Below are positions 8,175-18,400 of a DNA stretch of 64,000 nucleotides, one piece after another. Under the pieces are notes generated by a model, which worked only from the letters and a program-made list of their open reading frames with translations, ran no database searches and was not told the origin of the DNA. The stretch lies in NCBI RefSeq assembly GCF_001439815.1, contig NZ_JYLM01000010.1:1-64000 (forward strand), written 5' to 3'. The DNA comes from Pseudomonas orientalis. GTDB lineage: Bacteria > Pseudomonadota > Gammaproteobacteria > Pseudomonadales > Pseudomonadaceae. Positions within the stretch are counted from its first letter, which is position 1. Each line of letters opens with the position of its first letter. Both the position numbers and the translations under genes were made by a program.

Positions 8175-8885
8175 TTACGATATATTTTCTCTTTTCGCAG
8201 TTTCGAGGCCATTGAGATATGTATTGATGACCTCCATGCCGCGCATCAAGTGATTACGCAATGTCAGGATGCTCTCTTCGATTTTCTTCTGCACCACCAG
8301 GCTGAGCAGTTCGCGGTGGTCCTCTTGTGACGTCTCGCCCAGTCCCATTGCTTCAAGGTTGAAGCGCAGAAACCGCTCTTCCTCATTCAGCCCATGCTCC
8401 ACCAGCTTAAGTAGGCGATGGTTAGGCGCCTTGCCATACAAGACCATGTGAAACAGGCGATTGAGACGGCCAATCTCGCTGTAGTCTTTCTCACACTCCA
8501 GCGCATTGATGCAGGCCTCTGCCTCGGCGATATCAGCCTCAGTGAGCAGTGGGATCGACAAGCGCAAGGCCTCGGACTCCAACAGCATGCGCAGGGCATA
8601 GGTCTCAGCCGAGTTGTCCTCAATCAAGGGGGCGACCACCGCACCCTTGTGAGTCACCACATGCAGCAGGGACTGTGCTTCCAACTGGCGCAATGCTTCG
8701 CGCACCGGCATGCGGCTGACGCCGAACAGACTGGCGAGCTCTTGCTGGCGCATGGCGGTGCCACAGGGCAATCGTCCATCGAGAATGGCGTTGCGCAACG
8801 TTTCTTCAATAACGGCGCGGGCAAGGTGAGCGGGAATAGGGCCGCTGACCTTGATGCTGCTTAAAGGGTTCGGCTTCGGCGTCAC
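8175..8885 (-). CDS. GntR-family regulator with FCD domain
   Basis: This 236-residue regulator (from the GTG start) has an N-terminal winged helix-turn-helix (about 15-80) with the GntR recognition segment LFGVSRMPVREALRQLE. An all-helical FCD ligand-binding domain (about 85-220) carries the metal-ligand-type histidines expected of the family. An upstream in-frame start at 8936 is TTG with no good ribosome site. The GTG at 8885 is preceded by a strong aaggagg 11 bases upstream, so I chose it. A perfect palindrome lies 41 bases upstream and may be its own operator. Whether it controls the mgo operon, lapG or a distant catabolic gene is unknown. Confidence 0.88.
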   Translation of the reverse strand: MTPKPNPLSSIKVSGPIPAHLARAVIEETLRNAILDGRLPCGTAMRQQELASLFGVSRMPVREALRQLEAQSLLHVVTHKGAVVAPLIEDNSAETYALRMLLESEALRLSIPLLTEADIAEAEACINALECEKDYSEIGRLNRLFHMVLYGKAPNHRLLKLVEHGLNEEERFLRFNLEAMGLGETSQEDHRELLSLVVQKKIEESILTLRNHLMRGMEVINTYLNGLETAKRENIS

Positions 8886-8925
8886 GGTTACGCTGCCCTC
8901 CTTTGTTGAATAATTAAGTGTGTTT

Positions 8926-8937
8926 ATTGGATCCAAT
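8926..8937. promoter_or_regulatory. Perfect 12-bp palindrome, candidate GntR/VanR-type operator
   Basis: The site reads ATTGGATCCAAT. As I recall it, this equals the operator bound by VanR, a GntR/FCD regulator of Caulobacter, which has a similar VSRMPVR recognition helix. It lies in the leader of the gntR gene and 118 bp upstream of the chosen lapG start, so it could serve autoregulation. Confidence 0.55.
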
Positions 8938-9054
8938 GCACACTAGAGATGGCCCAGGCGCTTGTCAAACAACCAAAGTTTCCGTTTGTAAGGGCCTACA
9001 GCGTGTATTTTGTGCGTCTCACATGAGACGGTCATAAACTCGCTCTACCGCTCG

Positions 9055-9831
9055 ATGATCTCACTATGCCATTGTTTTTTCCGAGACGAAGCTTCACCAT
9101 CCCTTGATATTCCGTCTCTCTTCAATGGACTGAACGCCTTGGCGGTAAGTTTTATTCCCTATCGAGTTCTTTGCTGGTTTTTATCAGCGATCTTATTGGC
9201 CGGCCTGATGCTTGGCGGGCTGCATGCCGATTGGGATTTCTCGCAGATCAGCCGCAAGGCCAGCGACCTGTACGGGCCATTGGGCGAAGGCCAGCAGCGT
9301 ATCGACGCCTGGCAGAGGCTGTTGGCCAGCCAAAAGCAGGTCAGCGAACAAGAACAGCTCAAGGTCGTTAACCTGTTTTTCAACAAACAAATGACCTACG
9401 TGGAAGACATCGATCTCTGGCACGCGGTCGATTATTGGGAGACACCCATCGAAGGCCTCTGGAAGGGGGCCGGTGACTGCGAAGACTACGCCATCGCCAA
9501 GTATTTCAGTTTGCGTCACCTGGGCGTGTCCAGCGACAAATTGCGCATTACCTACGTCAAGGCCTTGCGTCAGAATCGCGCGCACATGGTCTTGACCTAC
9601 TATTCGACCCCCGACGCGATCCCGCTGGTGCTCGACAGCCTGATGGATGAAATCCTGCCGGCTACCCGCCGTACCGATTTGATCCCGGTGTATTCATTCA
9701 ACGCCGAGGGGCTGTACCTGCCCGGCGCCAAGGGCAACAAGAAGGTCGGCGATACCAAACGTTTGTCGCGCTGGCAGGATGTGTTGAGAAAAATGCGTGC
9801 GGAAGGCTTTCCAGCCGAGCCTGCCAACTAG
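9055..9831 (+). CDS. lapG: LapG periplasmic cysteine protease
   Basis: LapG is the calcium-dependent periplasmic protease that cleaves the N-terminus of LapA and releases the cell from the surface. From the ATG at 9055 the protein has 258 residues, with an N-terminal membrane or signal segment (about 38-55) followed by the DUF920 transglutaminase-like domain. The catalytic triad is C142 (in GAGDCEDYA), H177 (RAHMVL) and D194 (LVLDSL), with spacings of 35 and 17 that match characterised LapG proteins. D141 and E143 beside the cysteine are the expected calcium ligands. The start is uncertain: a TTG at 9010 adds 15 residues, and neither has a strong ribosome site. lapD follows after 14 bases. 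Confidence 0.95.
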   Translation: MISLCHCFFRDEASPSLDIPSLFNGLNALAVSFIPYRVLCWFLSAILLAGLMLGGLHADWDFSQISRKASDLYGPLGEGQQRIDAWQRLLASQKQVSEQEQLKVVNLFFNKQMTYVEDIDLWHAVDYWETPIEGLWKGAGDCEDYAIAKYFSLRHLGVSSDKLRITYVKALRQNRAHMVLTYYSTPDAIPLVLDSLMDEILPATRRTDLIPVYSFNAEGLYLPGAKGNKKVGDTKRLSRWQDVLRKMRAEGFPAEPAN

Positions 9832-9845
9832 GAGTAACTGATCGG

Positions 9846-11792
9846 ATGTCTCTGTTCAAACAGCTATTGATCGCAATCTGTCTGTTCCTGGTGGTCGCCT
9901 TCAGCGGCAGCTTCATGGTCAGCCTGGAAAGTTCGCGCACGCAATACGTCAACCAGTTGCGCTCCCATGCGCAGGATGCCGCGACGGCGCTGGCGTTATC
10001 GCTTACCCCCAATATCGATGACCCGGCCATGGTGGAGCTGCTGGTCAGCTCGATCTTCGACAGCGGTTACTACGCCAGTATCCGGGTGGTGGATCTGACG
10101 ACGGACAAAACCATCGTTGAGCGCAGCGGCATTCCGGACAACAACGGCGTGCCCAACTGGTTCGTAAAATTGATCGGCCTGGAGCCGGCTGGCGGCGATG
10201 CGCTGGTGAGCCGCGGTTGGGAGCAGGCGGCGCGCGTCGAGGTGGTCAGCCATCCGATGTTCGCCCTGGCCAAACTCTGGCAGAGCGCCTTGGGCAGCCT
10301 GGGCTGGTTGCTGCTGTGCGGCGCGGTCAGTGTAGTGCTTGGCGGCCTATTGCTGCGCCGCCAATTGAAACCGTTGGACTACATGGTCAAACAGTCCCAC
10401 GCGATCGCCCGCCGAGAATTCCTCAGCCTGCCCGACCTGCCGCGCACGCCGGAATTGCGCCGGGTAGTGCAGGCAATGAATCAAATGGTGGAAAAGCTCA
10501 AGGCACTGTTCCAGGAGCAGGCCGAGCGCAGCGAAAAGCTGCGCACCGAATCCTATCAGGACAACCTCACCGGTTTGGCTAACCGGCGTTACTTCGAGAT
10601 GCAGCTCAACGCCCGTGTCAGCAACCCTGAAGAAACCAACTCCGGCTACTTGCTGGTGTTGCGCATCAAGGACCTGGCCGGCCTGAACCAGCGCCTGGGG
10701 GGCCAGCGTACCGACCAGCTGCTGCAAGCGGTCGGCGCACAATTGCTGCGCCAGTGCGAGCCATACCCGGAAACCCACAACCTCGTGACTCGGATCCGTG
10801 GCGGCGAATTCGCCGTGCTGGCGCCTGGGCTGACGCGTGAAGAAGCACTGCAATTGGCGCAGAACCTGGAAAGCACCTTGCTCAGCCTGCAGACCACCGG
10901 CGCCAGCGATGTCGCGCCCGTGGCCTATATCGGCCTGGCACCGTTCAACCATGGCGATGCGCCGCAGGCGCTGCTGACCCGCGCCGACCAGGCCCTGGCG
11001 CAAGCCGAAGCCCAGGGTGACAGCACTTGGGTGTGCCTCGATCACAGTGCTACCGCCAACGTCGGCGACGATCACCACGCCTGGCACACGCTGTTGGACC
11101 AGGCGCTGACCCAGCAGCGCTTCGAGCTGTACTTCCAGCCGGTCGTCGCCAGCCAGGATCCGCAATTGGTCCTGCACTACAAAGTGCTGTCACGCTTGCA
11201 CGACGTTGACGGCCATACCCTACCCGCCGGGCGTTTCCTGCCGTGGCTCGAGCGTTTCGGCTGGTCCGCCCGCCTGGATCGCTTGATGCTGGAGCAAGTG
11301 CTTGAACAGATGACCGGCCACAGCCATAACCTGGCGCTGAACCTCTCAGCCGCGACTTTGCAGGACCCCCAGGCCCTGCAGCGCATTTATGACCTGCTGC
11401 GCCAGCACAGCAACCTGGGCCCGCGCCTCACCCTGGAAATCGGTGAAGAGCAACTGCCGGAGCAGCCTGTGCTGGAACAGATGACCCAGCGCCTGCGCGA
11501 ACTGGGCTTCTCCCTGAGCCTCCAGCGTTTCGGTGGTCGATTCAGCATGATCGGCAATCTGGCGCGCCTGGGCCTGGCGTATCTGAAAATCGACGGCAGC
11601 TACATCCGCGCCATCGACCAGGAAAGCGACAAGCGCCTGTTTATCGAAGCCATCCAGCGCGCGGCCCACAGCATCGACCTGCCGTTGATTGCCGAGCGTG
11701 TGGAGACCGAGGGTGAGCTGAAGGTGATTCGCGAGATGGGGATTTTTGGCGTGCAGGGCCAGTTGTTCGGCGAACCGGCGCCCTGGAAATAA
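9846..11792 (+). CDS. lapD: LapD c-di-GMP receptor controlling LapG
   Basis: LapD is an inner-membrane protein that holds LapG inactive when c-di-GMP is bound inside the cell. The 648 residues match the usual length. The order is: membrane helix (about 5-25), periplasmic output domain (about 26-150) containing the conserved W of GVPNWF, second membrane helix (about 152-172), HAMP, degenerate GGDEF (about 235-395) and degenerate EAL (about 415-648). The GGDEF signature reads RGGEF, and the EAL signature reads KVLSR in place of ExLxR, so neither cyclase nor phosphodiesterase activity is expected. The start has an aggag ribosome site 10 bases upstream and the gene forms an operon with lapG. Confidence 0.96.
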   Translation: MSLFKQLLIAICLFLVVAFSGSFMVSLESSRTQYVNQLRSHAQDAATALALSLTPNIDDPAMVELLVSSIFDSGYYASIRVVDLTTDKTIVERSGIPDNNGVPNWFVKLIGLEPAGGDALVSRGWEQAARVEVVSHPMFALAKLWQSALGSLGWLLLCGAVSVVLGGLLLRRQLKPLDYMVKQSHAIARREFLSLPDLPRTPELRRVVQAMNQMVEKLKALFQEQAERSEKLRTESYQDNLTGLANRRYFEMQLNARVSNPEETNSGYLLVLRIKDLAGLNQRLGGQRTDQLLQAVGAQLLRQCEPYPETHNLVTRIRGGEFAVLAPGLTREEALQLAQNLESTLLSLQTTGASDVAPVAYIGLAPFNHGDAPQALLTRADQALAQAEAQGDSTWVCLDHSATANVGDDHHAWHTLLDQALTQQRFELYFQPVVASQDPQLVLHYKVLSRLHDVDGHTLPAGRFLPWLERFGWSARLDRLMLEQVLEQMTGHSHNLALNLSAATLQDPQALQRIYDLLRQHSNLGPRLTLEIGEEQLPEQPVLEQMTQRLRELGFSLSLQRFGGRFSMIGNLARLGLAYLKIDGSYIRAIDQESDKRLFIEAIQRAAHSIDLPLIAERVETEGELKVIREMGIFGVQGQLFGEPAPWK

Positions 11793-11803
11793 CACAGAAT
11801 CCA

Positions 11804-11903
11804 TGTAGGAGCGAGCTTGCTCGCGAAAAACTCACAGGCACCGCGTTCATTCAGGAAGCACGCGTTATCGTTGACGTTTTTCGCGAGCAAGCTCGCTCCT
11901 ACA
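11804..11903. repeat. REPIN, type-1 REP pair, copy 1
   Basis: This 100-bp element is framed by inverted REP ends (tgtaggagcgagcttgctcg and its complement) around an asymmetric spacer. It starts 11 bases after the lapD stop. Four more copies of the same length occur in the window at 36832, 41629, 54097 and 62431. Confidence 0.92.
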
Positions 11904-11911
11904 GACGGTAT

Positions 11912-11936
11912 CAGGGCAAGCCCCCTCCCACATTTT
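11912..11936. repeat. Single type-2 REP sequence
   Basis: The caagccccctcccacatt sequence belongs to the second REP family of this genome; other copies are near 34820, 55776, 62398 and 62549. It sits 8 bases after REPIN copy 1, so the two families are adjacent. Confidence 0.75.
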
Positions 11937-11958
11937 AGAACCGGTGGAACTCCAGGGC

Positions 11959-12297
11959 TCAGATAAGCCCTTTCTCATCATCATTGATCAACTGACTCAA
12001 CCCGCCCAACGCTTCACGCGCCTGGTTACGGTCCATCAATTTGGCCTGGGCCGCGGGCGGCAGGTCCGTCACGCTGATAACGCCCTTGCGGGTGAGCACC
12101 TGGATCAAGTCGTCCAGTACCCGGATCATCTCCAGGTCGCTCTGCTTGAGTTGGGCCAGGCTGGTTTCCACTACTTCGTTGGCGTACCAGGCCTGGATCT
12201 CATGGTGATCGGCCGGCAGCGTTTCGGTGGATTCGGCAAAGGCGGCGGCCTCTACGCGACTCAACGCACCCTGCGCATCACGTTGCACGTAAAACAT
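11959..12297 (-). CDS. Small conserved protein of unknown function between lapD and lapA
   Basis: This 112-residue acidic protein has no signal peptide and is predicted to be mostly helical. Similar small proteins next to lap genes in Pseudomonas are commonly labelled tryptophan synthase subunit beta-like, but nothing here resembles TrpB (no PLP lysine motif), so I treat the function as unknown. The start at 12297 (MFYVQRDAQGAL) is chosen over 12321 because a gaggga ribosome site lies just upstream of it. Conserved-looking segments include WYANEVVETSLAQLKQSDLE and a C-terminal DDEKGLI. It lies on the lapA strand, convergent with lapD, with lapA's terminator between it and lapA. Confidence 0.75.
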   Translation of the reverse strand: MFYVQRDAQGALSRVEAAAFAESTETLPADHHEIQAWYANEVVETSLAQLKQSDLEMIRVLDDLIQVLTRKGVISVTDLPPAAQAKLMDRNQAREALGGLSQLINDDEKGLI

Positions 12298-12410
12298 AAG
12301 AATCCCTCGGAAATGAGCCACACACCTTCAGCCCCACAGGCTGGCTGTGTGTTGATAAACGCGAGTATGCGATGCAACCGGCCGCCAGGGCCAGCAACGT
12401 ATCACCCAGA

Positions 12411-12437
12411 TAAATCGGCCGCCTCGAGGGCGGCCGA
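12411..12437 (-). terminator. Rho-independent terminator of lapA
   Basis: On the minus strand a 9-bp GC-rich stem (tcggccgcc with ggcggccga) is followed by atttatc. It begins about 12 bases after the lapA stop, as expected for the end of the 17-kb transcript. Confidence 0.85.
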
Positions 12438-12448
12438 TACACTCAAGC

Positions 12449-15400
12449 TCAGGCGGTATGATCGACCTTGATGGTCGGGTCGGCACCGCTGATCAGCGAG
12501 TTGATGCTGGTATGGGACCAATCGTTGCCTTCCAGCTTGATGGTCACATCCGCATTGGCCACGCCGCCAGCGGTGTTGAGCTTGCCTTCACTGCTCACTT
12601 GCAGGGTCGACACGCCTTCTACCGTGGTGATCTTGAGGTAGTTGTCGATGGTGCTGTCCGTCTCGCCCTTCAACAGGTCGCGCAGGTCAATCCGATCACC
12701 TTCCGAGGCCTTGAAGTCCTTGATCACATCGTTGCCGATGTCACCGGCCTTCCACACGAAGGTGTCGGCACCCAAACCGCCGATCAGGATGTCGTTGCCC
12801 TGGCCGCCGATCAACGTGTCGTTACCGGTGCCGCCCAAGAGGATGTCATTGCCCTTGCCGCCGTCCAGCACGTCGTTGCCGCCCTGGCCGAACAGGATGT
12901 CATCGCCGCCGCCGCCCAGCAGCGTGTCATTGCCGTCCTTGGCGCCGGATACGTCGAAGTCCGCGTAATGCTCGGTGACGTACTGGTGCACGTTCGAGGT
13001 GGTGACCGACGCGATGGCCATACCGGTTTTCTGTGCCACAAAGGCCTGCAGCGCGTTGTAACCCTCACCGGTCACCCCGCTGAAGCTCACCAGGTCGCCA
13101 AACAGGATGTCATTGCCGTCGCCACCGCTGATGGAGTCCGCGCCTGGCAGAGTCGCTTCGGTGTGGCCGAGGATGGCATTGGCCAGGTCCTTCGGATCGA
13201 TGTTGCTCTGCGGCTTGCCATCGCTGTCGTACGGCTTCAAATCAGTGAGGCTGACATCGCCGTTGATGCCGATCGCCTCCACGTGCGACAGCCCGCCCAG
13301 GAGCGCAAAGGCGCTCTTGGAATTGGCCACTGTTGCCGTGTCGGTGGCGTTGCCGCGACCGTCAAGATTGGACAATTCATAGGTGCCGTCGCCCTGGGCG
13401 CGAACCGTGCCCAGATTGTTCGCCGTCCACCAGAAACCGTTCCAGGTCTGCAGTTGAGCGGCACCCGAGGTGTCGATGCTGAAATAGTGGGTGTTATCCA
13501 GATACTTGCCGACCGAGGTCCCGGGTGTGTAGTTGGCGGTCGTCACCACATCATCGAACTTGACGTTGCCGTAGAGCGTCAGGTTGGTCTGCTCGCCGCT
13601 CTGGTAGAACGTCGGTTGGCCGTCGGTGATGAAGTACGTCAGGTTGGTCGCACCGGTGTTTTTGCTCGCCAGGTCGCTCTGGAAGAAGTTGGCGGTGGTC
13701 TTGAACACGTCTTCGTAGTTGGTGCCGCCTTCCGACACCATCGAATCCAGCACTGCCTTGAGCTGCGTCAGCGCGTTGGGGGCGTTGAGGTTGATCGCAA
13801 TCGACTTGTTCACTTGGCTATCGAAGTCGGCCAGGAAGATATTCACCGTGCCCGACGTATTGGTGCCCAGGCTGTTCTTGAGCGAGTTGAACACAGTGGT
13901 CAACGACGCCTTCGCCGCATCGATCGACGCCGAGCTCATGCTGCCGGAGCTGTCGACCATAAAGGCGATATTGTAATTCTTGCCCTGCACCACGTTCAGG
14001 CCGCCGATGTCGGCCACGACGATGTCGTTACCGTCGGTGCCGGTAATCGAGTCGCTGCCCGAAGTGCCGGTTATCGAGCTATAGGTCGCCGGGTAGACCG
14101 TGACTGGCAATAGCGCGGTGGTGGTCGCCGACCCGCCGATGCTTTCGGTAGAGGTCGAAGTCACCGTGAGGTTGAACTGGCCGCTGTAGTAGGTCGGCGG
14201 CTTGATGGTCAAGGTGCCCAGGTCCCAACCGGTGACGTTGACTTCGCCCGTGGTTTTACTCGCGGTGAAGGTATGGCCCGACGCATCGGTCAGCACGGCG
14301 CCTGCCGGGATGCCGCTGATCTTCACGCTCAGGGTTTCCGAACCGTCGGTGTCGGTCAGCGCGGTGGTGACCTTGGACAGTTTGACGCTGCCGTTTTCCT
14401 GGCCTTCGTTGAGCTTGTAGCCCACGTAGTAACCGTCACCGTTGCTGCCATGCAGATCGGATACGGTCACACCGGCGTTGGTCAGGTCGGTGATGCCGGT
14501 GTACAGCGGCACGGTGCCGGTGCTCAGGTTTTGCACGGCCCCGCCGTTGATCGACAGGTTGACATCAAAGCTGCCAGGCCCCGCTTGGTTGGCCTGGTAG
14601 ATCTCAAGGCTGTAATAGCCGCTGACCGTTGGCGTGAACGCGCCGCTGAATTTGCCGCTGTTGGTGCCCCACAGCCCGCTGGCAATATCTTTGCCGCCGA
14701 CGTTGACCACCACGCTGTCATCGGCGATGCCGCTGAAGGTGTAGCTCTTGCCGGCTTCCATGTAGATCAGGCCGGAGATCTTGGAACCAGAGCCGGCGTT
14801 GACGTTGTCGACGGACTCGACGTTGGTCACCACAGAGGTGTTGTTCGGTGTGCCTGCATTGTCGATGGCTTTTTTCAGTACGTCGGGCGCAGCGCCATTG
14901 CCGCTGTTGCCGAGGTTGGCAATGCTGTTCCAGGCCTGTTTCACCAGGCCGGTCGAGGTGACGTTGTTATCTGCCACGTTCAAGGTCGGTGCATCGGCCA
15001 CTGGGGTGATATCGACTTTCACCGTGGCGCTGGCGCCCAGGTCCTTGCCGTCGGTGGGCTGGAACTTGAACTGTGCGTAATCGGCCTGCTTGTTCCCGAT
15101 GCCGGTGCCGCTATAACCGTCGGCGCCGGACTCGTTGGCGTTGGGCATAAAGCGCAACTGACCGCCATCGACCTGGGCTTTGGTAAAGGTCTGGCCGCTG
15201 GTCACATTGGTCCAGGTGGTGCCGTCGGCTGCCAGGTATTGCAGCTTGCCGGCCACCGGCAGGTCGGTGATTTTCACGCCGAGGCTGGCTTGTGGCGAGT
15301 CCACGTCGGTCACGCCGAAGTTGGCCCAGGTCAGCGCGAGCGCAGTGTCTTCGGTACCGGTCACGGCTGCGCCTGTTGCCACTGGCGCATCGTTGACCGC

Positions 15401-18400
15401 CAGCACATTCACGGTGGTGGTGGCGACGTTGGAGTAATTGCCGCCGTCGGTCACCGTCACGGTAATGGTGCGCGGCGTGGTGCTTGGGTCGTGGCTGCTG
15501 TTGGTGAATGTGATGTTCTGGATACGCTGCATGTAGTCCGCCAGCGTCGCGCTGCCCGACAACGTCAGGGTGATGGTGCCCGTCTGGTTATTGGTGCTGA
15601 CGCTGATGCCATTCACGCTGTTGCCCAGGTTCAAGGCATCACCGGCTTGCGCGTTGGTCAGGGTGACCGTTGCACCGCTCAGCAGCGTGCTGTCCGGATC
15701 CGTGATCTTGATATCGGTGTCGGCAATCGACACACCCGGCCCTGCGGTGCCTTCGGTAAAGGTGGTCTTGTAATCGTTGCCGCTGGCGCCGCTGGAATTG
15801 TTGGCGTCCAGGTCGATGACCGGTGGCGCATCGTTGTCGAGGATGTCGGTACTGACGGTGCCCTTGTCGATCACCAGGTTCTCGAAATTGCCACCGGTGG
15901 CCTTGTCGATGGTGATGACGATTTTCTCCGTCGGCTCGGTGATTCTGTCGTCCAACGTGCGGATATCAAACGGCACGCTGCTGGCGCCTGCCGGGATCTT
16001 CACGGTGTACACGCCATTGAAATCCGAGCCGTCGGTGGCCGTGCCGCTGTACTTGAGCGTGACGGTCACATCGGTTTGCGCCGGGTTGCTCAAGGCCAGG
16101 GTGTAATGCGCCGTGCCGCCCTCAGTTACCGATGCGTCGCCGCTGAGGCTGAGGGTGGTGTTGGTGACCACGTCCGTGACTTTGGTGACCACGGTGCTGC
16201 CATCCACCATCAAGTGCTCGTACTTGTCGCCGCCGCTGACGACGCCGCTGATTTTGGCCGTCACATCACTGGCGCCGACATACGCATCGTTAGGCACGGT
16301 GGCCGTGGTGAAGTTGCTGGACTTGCCGTTGCCGATGGTAATGGACGAGCCGTTATCCAGCTTCACCACCAGGTCGGAACCCAGGTTGGTGACTGCCGCG
16401 CCGCTCTTGTCGACCAGCGACGCGGTGTAGACAATCTGCCCGCCCTCGCTGACCGAGCCGGTGGCCTTGAGCACCACGGTCACATCGTCGATGGTGTCGT
16501 TGATCGTAGTGGTTGCGCCGCCCGGGGTGACGGTCACACCCTCGAAATTACCGCCGGTGGTGCCGGTGATCTTGACGGTCTGAGTGCTCTTGTCGATGAA
16601 CACGTCATCGCCTGGTGCCGCAACCGTCACTGTGCCAACGGTTGCACCTTGCTTGATAGTGATGCTGGAACCGTTGTCCAACTGCACCACCATGTCGCTG
16701 CCGGCCTTGTTGCTCAGGGTCGCGGTGTAGGTGATCTGGCCACCTTCGTTGACCGCGCTTGGCGCGCTCAGCGTGACGCTGGTCAGATCGGTGCTGCCAG
16801 GGGTGTCGGTCACGGTGGTATTGACCGCTGTGGTGCCTGGCACCAGGTTTTCAAAGTGCTCGCCACCGGTGACGGTTTTGATCGCAGTGCTGACGGTTTG
16901 ATCGCCTTTATAGACGTCGTTGGGTGCAACGGTGGTGATCGTGCCGCTGGATTGGTTCACTCCAATGGTGATGGTTTTGCCGTTATCCAGGGTGACGGTC
17001 AGCGGACTGGTGATGTTGGTCACCGGTGCGCCGTTTTTATCCACAAGGCTGGCGGTGTAGACGATGTTGCCGCCTTCGCCGACGGTTGTGGTGGCGGTCA
17101 GGACTACGTCGACCTTGTCGATGGTGTCGTTGATCGTTGTCGTTGCGCCGTTGCCAGCAACTTCCAATTTCTCAAAGTTGCCGCCCGTTGCGTCGGTGAT
17201 TTTGACGGTCTGGGTGCTCTTGTCGATGAATACGTCATCGGTCGGCGCTGGGACGGTCACAGTGCCGACGGTGTCGCCGGCTTTGATAGTGATGCTTGAA
17301 CCATTATCTAATTTCAGCGTTACGTCGCTGCCTGCTTTACTGGAGAGCGTAGCGGTGTAAGTGATCTGGCCACCTTCGTTGACGGCGGTTGGCGCGGTCA
17401 GCGTGACGGTAGTGGTATCAGCAGTGCCTGGGGTGTCGGTGACGGTGGTATTGACTGCCGTTTTACCTGGCGCCAGGTTTTCGAAGTGCTCGCCACCGGT
17501 GACGGTTTTGATGGAGGCCGTGACAGTTTGATCGCCTTTGTAAACGTCGTTGGGTGCCACAGTAGTGACTGTGCCGCTCGACTGATTCACGCCAATGGTG
17601 ATGGTTTTGCCGTTATCCAGGGTGACAGTCAGCGGGCTGGTGATATTGGTCACCGGCGCGCCGCTTTTATCCACAAGGCTGGCGGTGTAGACGATGTTGC
17701 CGCCTTCGCCGACGGTGGTGTTGGCGGTCAGGACGACGTCGACCTTGTCGATGGTGTCGTTGATCGTGGTGGTTGCGCCGTTGCCAGCAACTTCCAACTT
17801 CTCAAAGTTGCCGCCCGTTGCGTCGGTAATTTTGACCGTTTGGGTGCTCTTGTCGATGAATACGTCATCGCTTGGTGCAGGCACGGTTACGGTGCCGACG
17901 GTGTCGCCGGCTTTGATGGTGATGTTCGAGCCGTTATCCAACTTCAGTGTGACGTCACTGCCTGCTTTGTTGGAGAGCGTAGCGGTGTAAGTGATCTGGC
18001 CACCTTCGTTGACGGCAGTTGGCGCAGTCAGCGTGACGGTAGTGGTATCAGCAGTGCTTGGGGTATCGGTGACAGTGGTGTTAACCGCTGTAGTACCTGG
18101 CACCAGGTTTTCAAAGTGCTCGCCACCGGTCACGGTTTTGATGGCGGTCGTGACGGTTTGATCGCCTTTGTAGGCGTCGTTTGGTGCCACGGTGGTGACG
18201 GTTCCGCTGGATTGGTTCACACCGATGGTGATGGTTTTGCCGTTGTCCAGGGTGACGGTCAGCGGATTGGTGATGTTGGTCACCGGCGCGCCGTTTTTAT
18301 CCACAAGACTCGCGGTGTAGACGATATTGCCGCCTTCGCCGACGGTGGTGGTGGCGCTAAGAACTACGTCGACCTTGTCGATGGTGTCATTGATCGTGGT

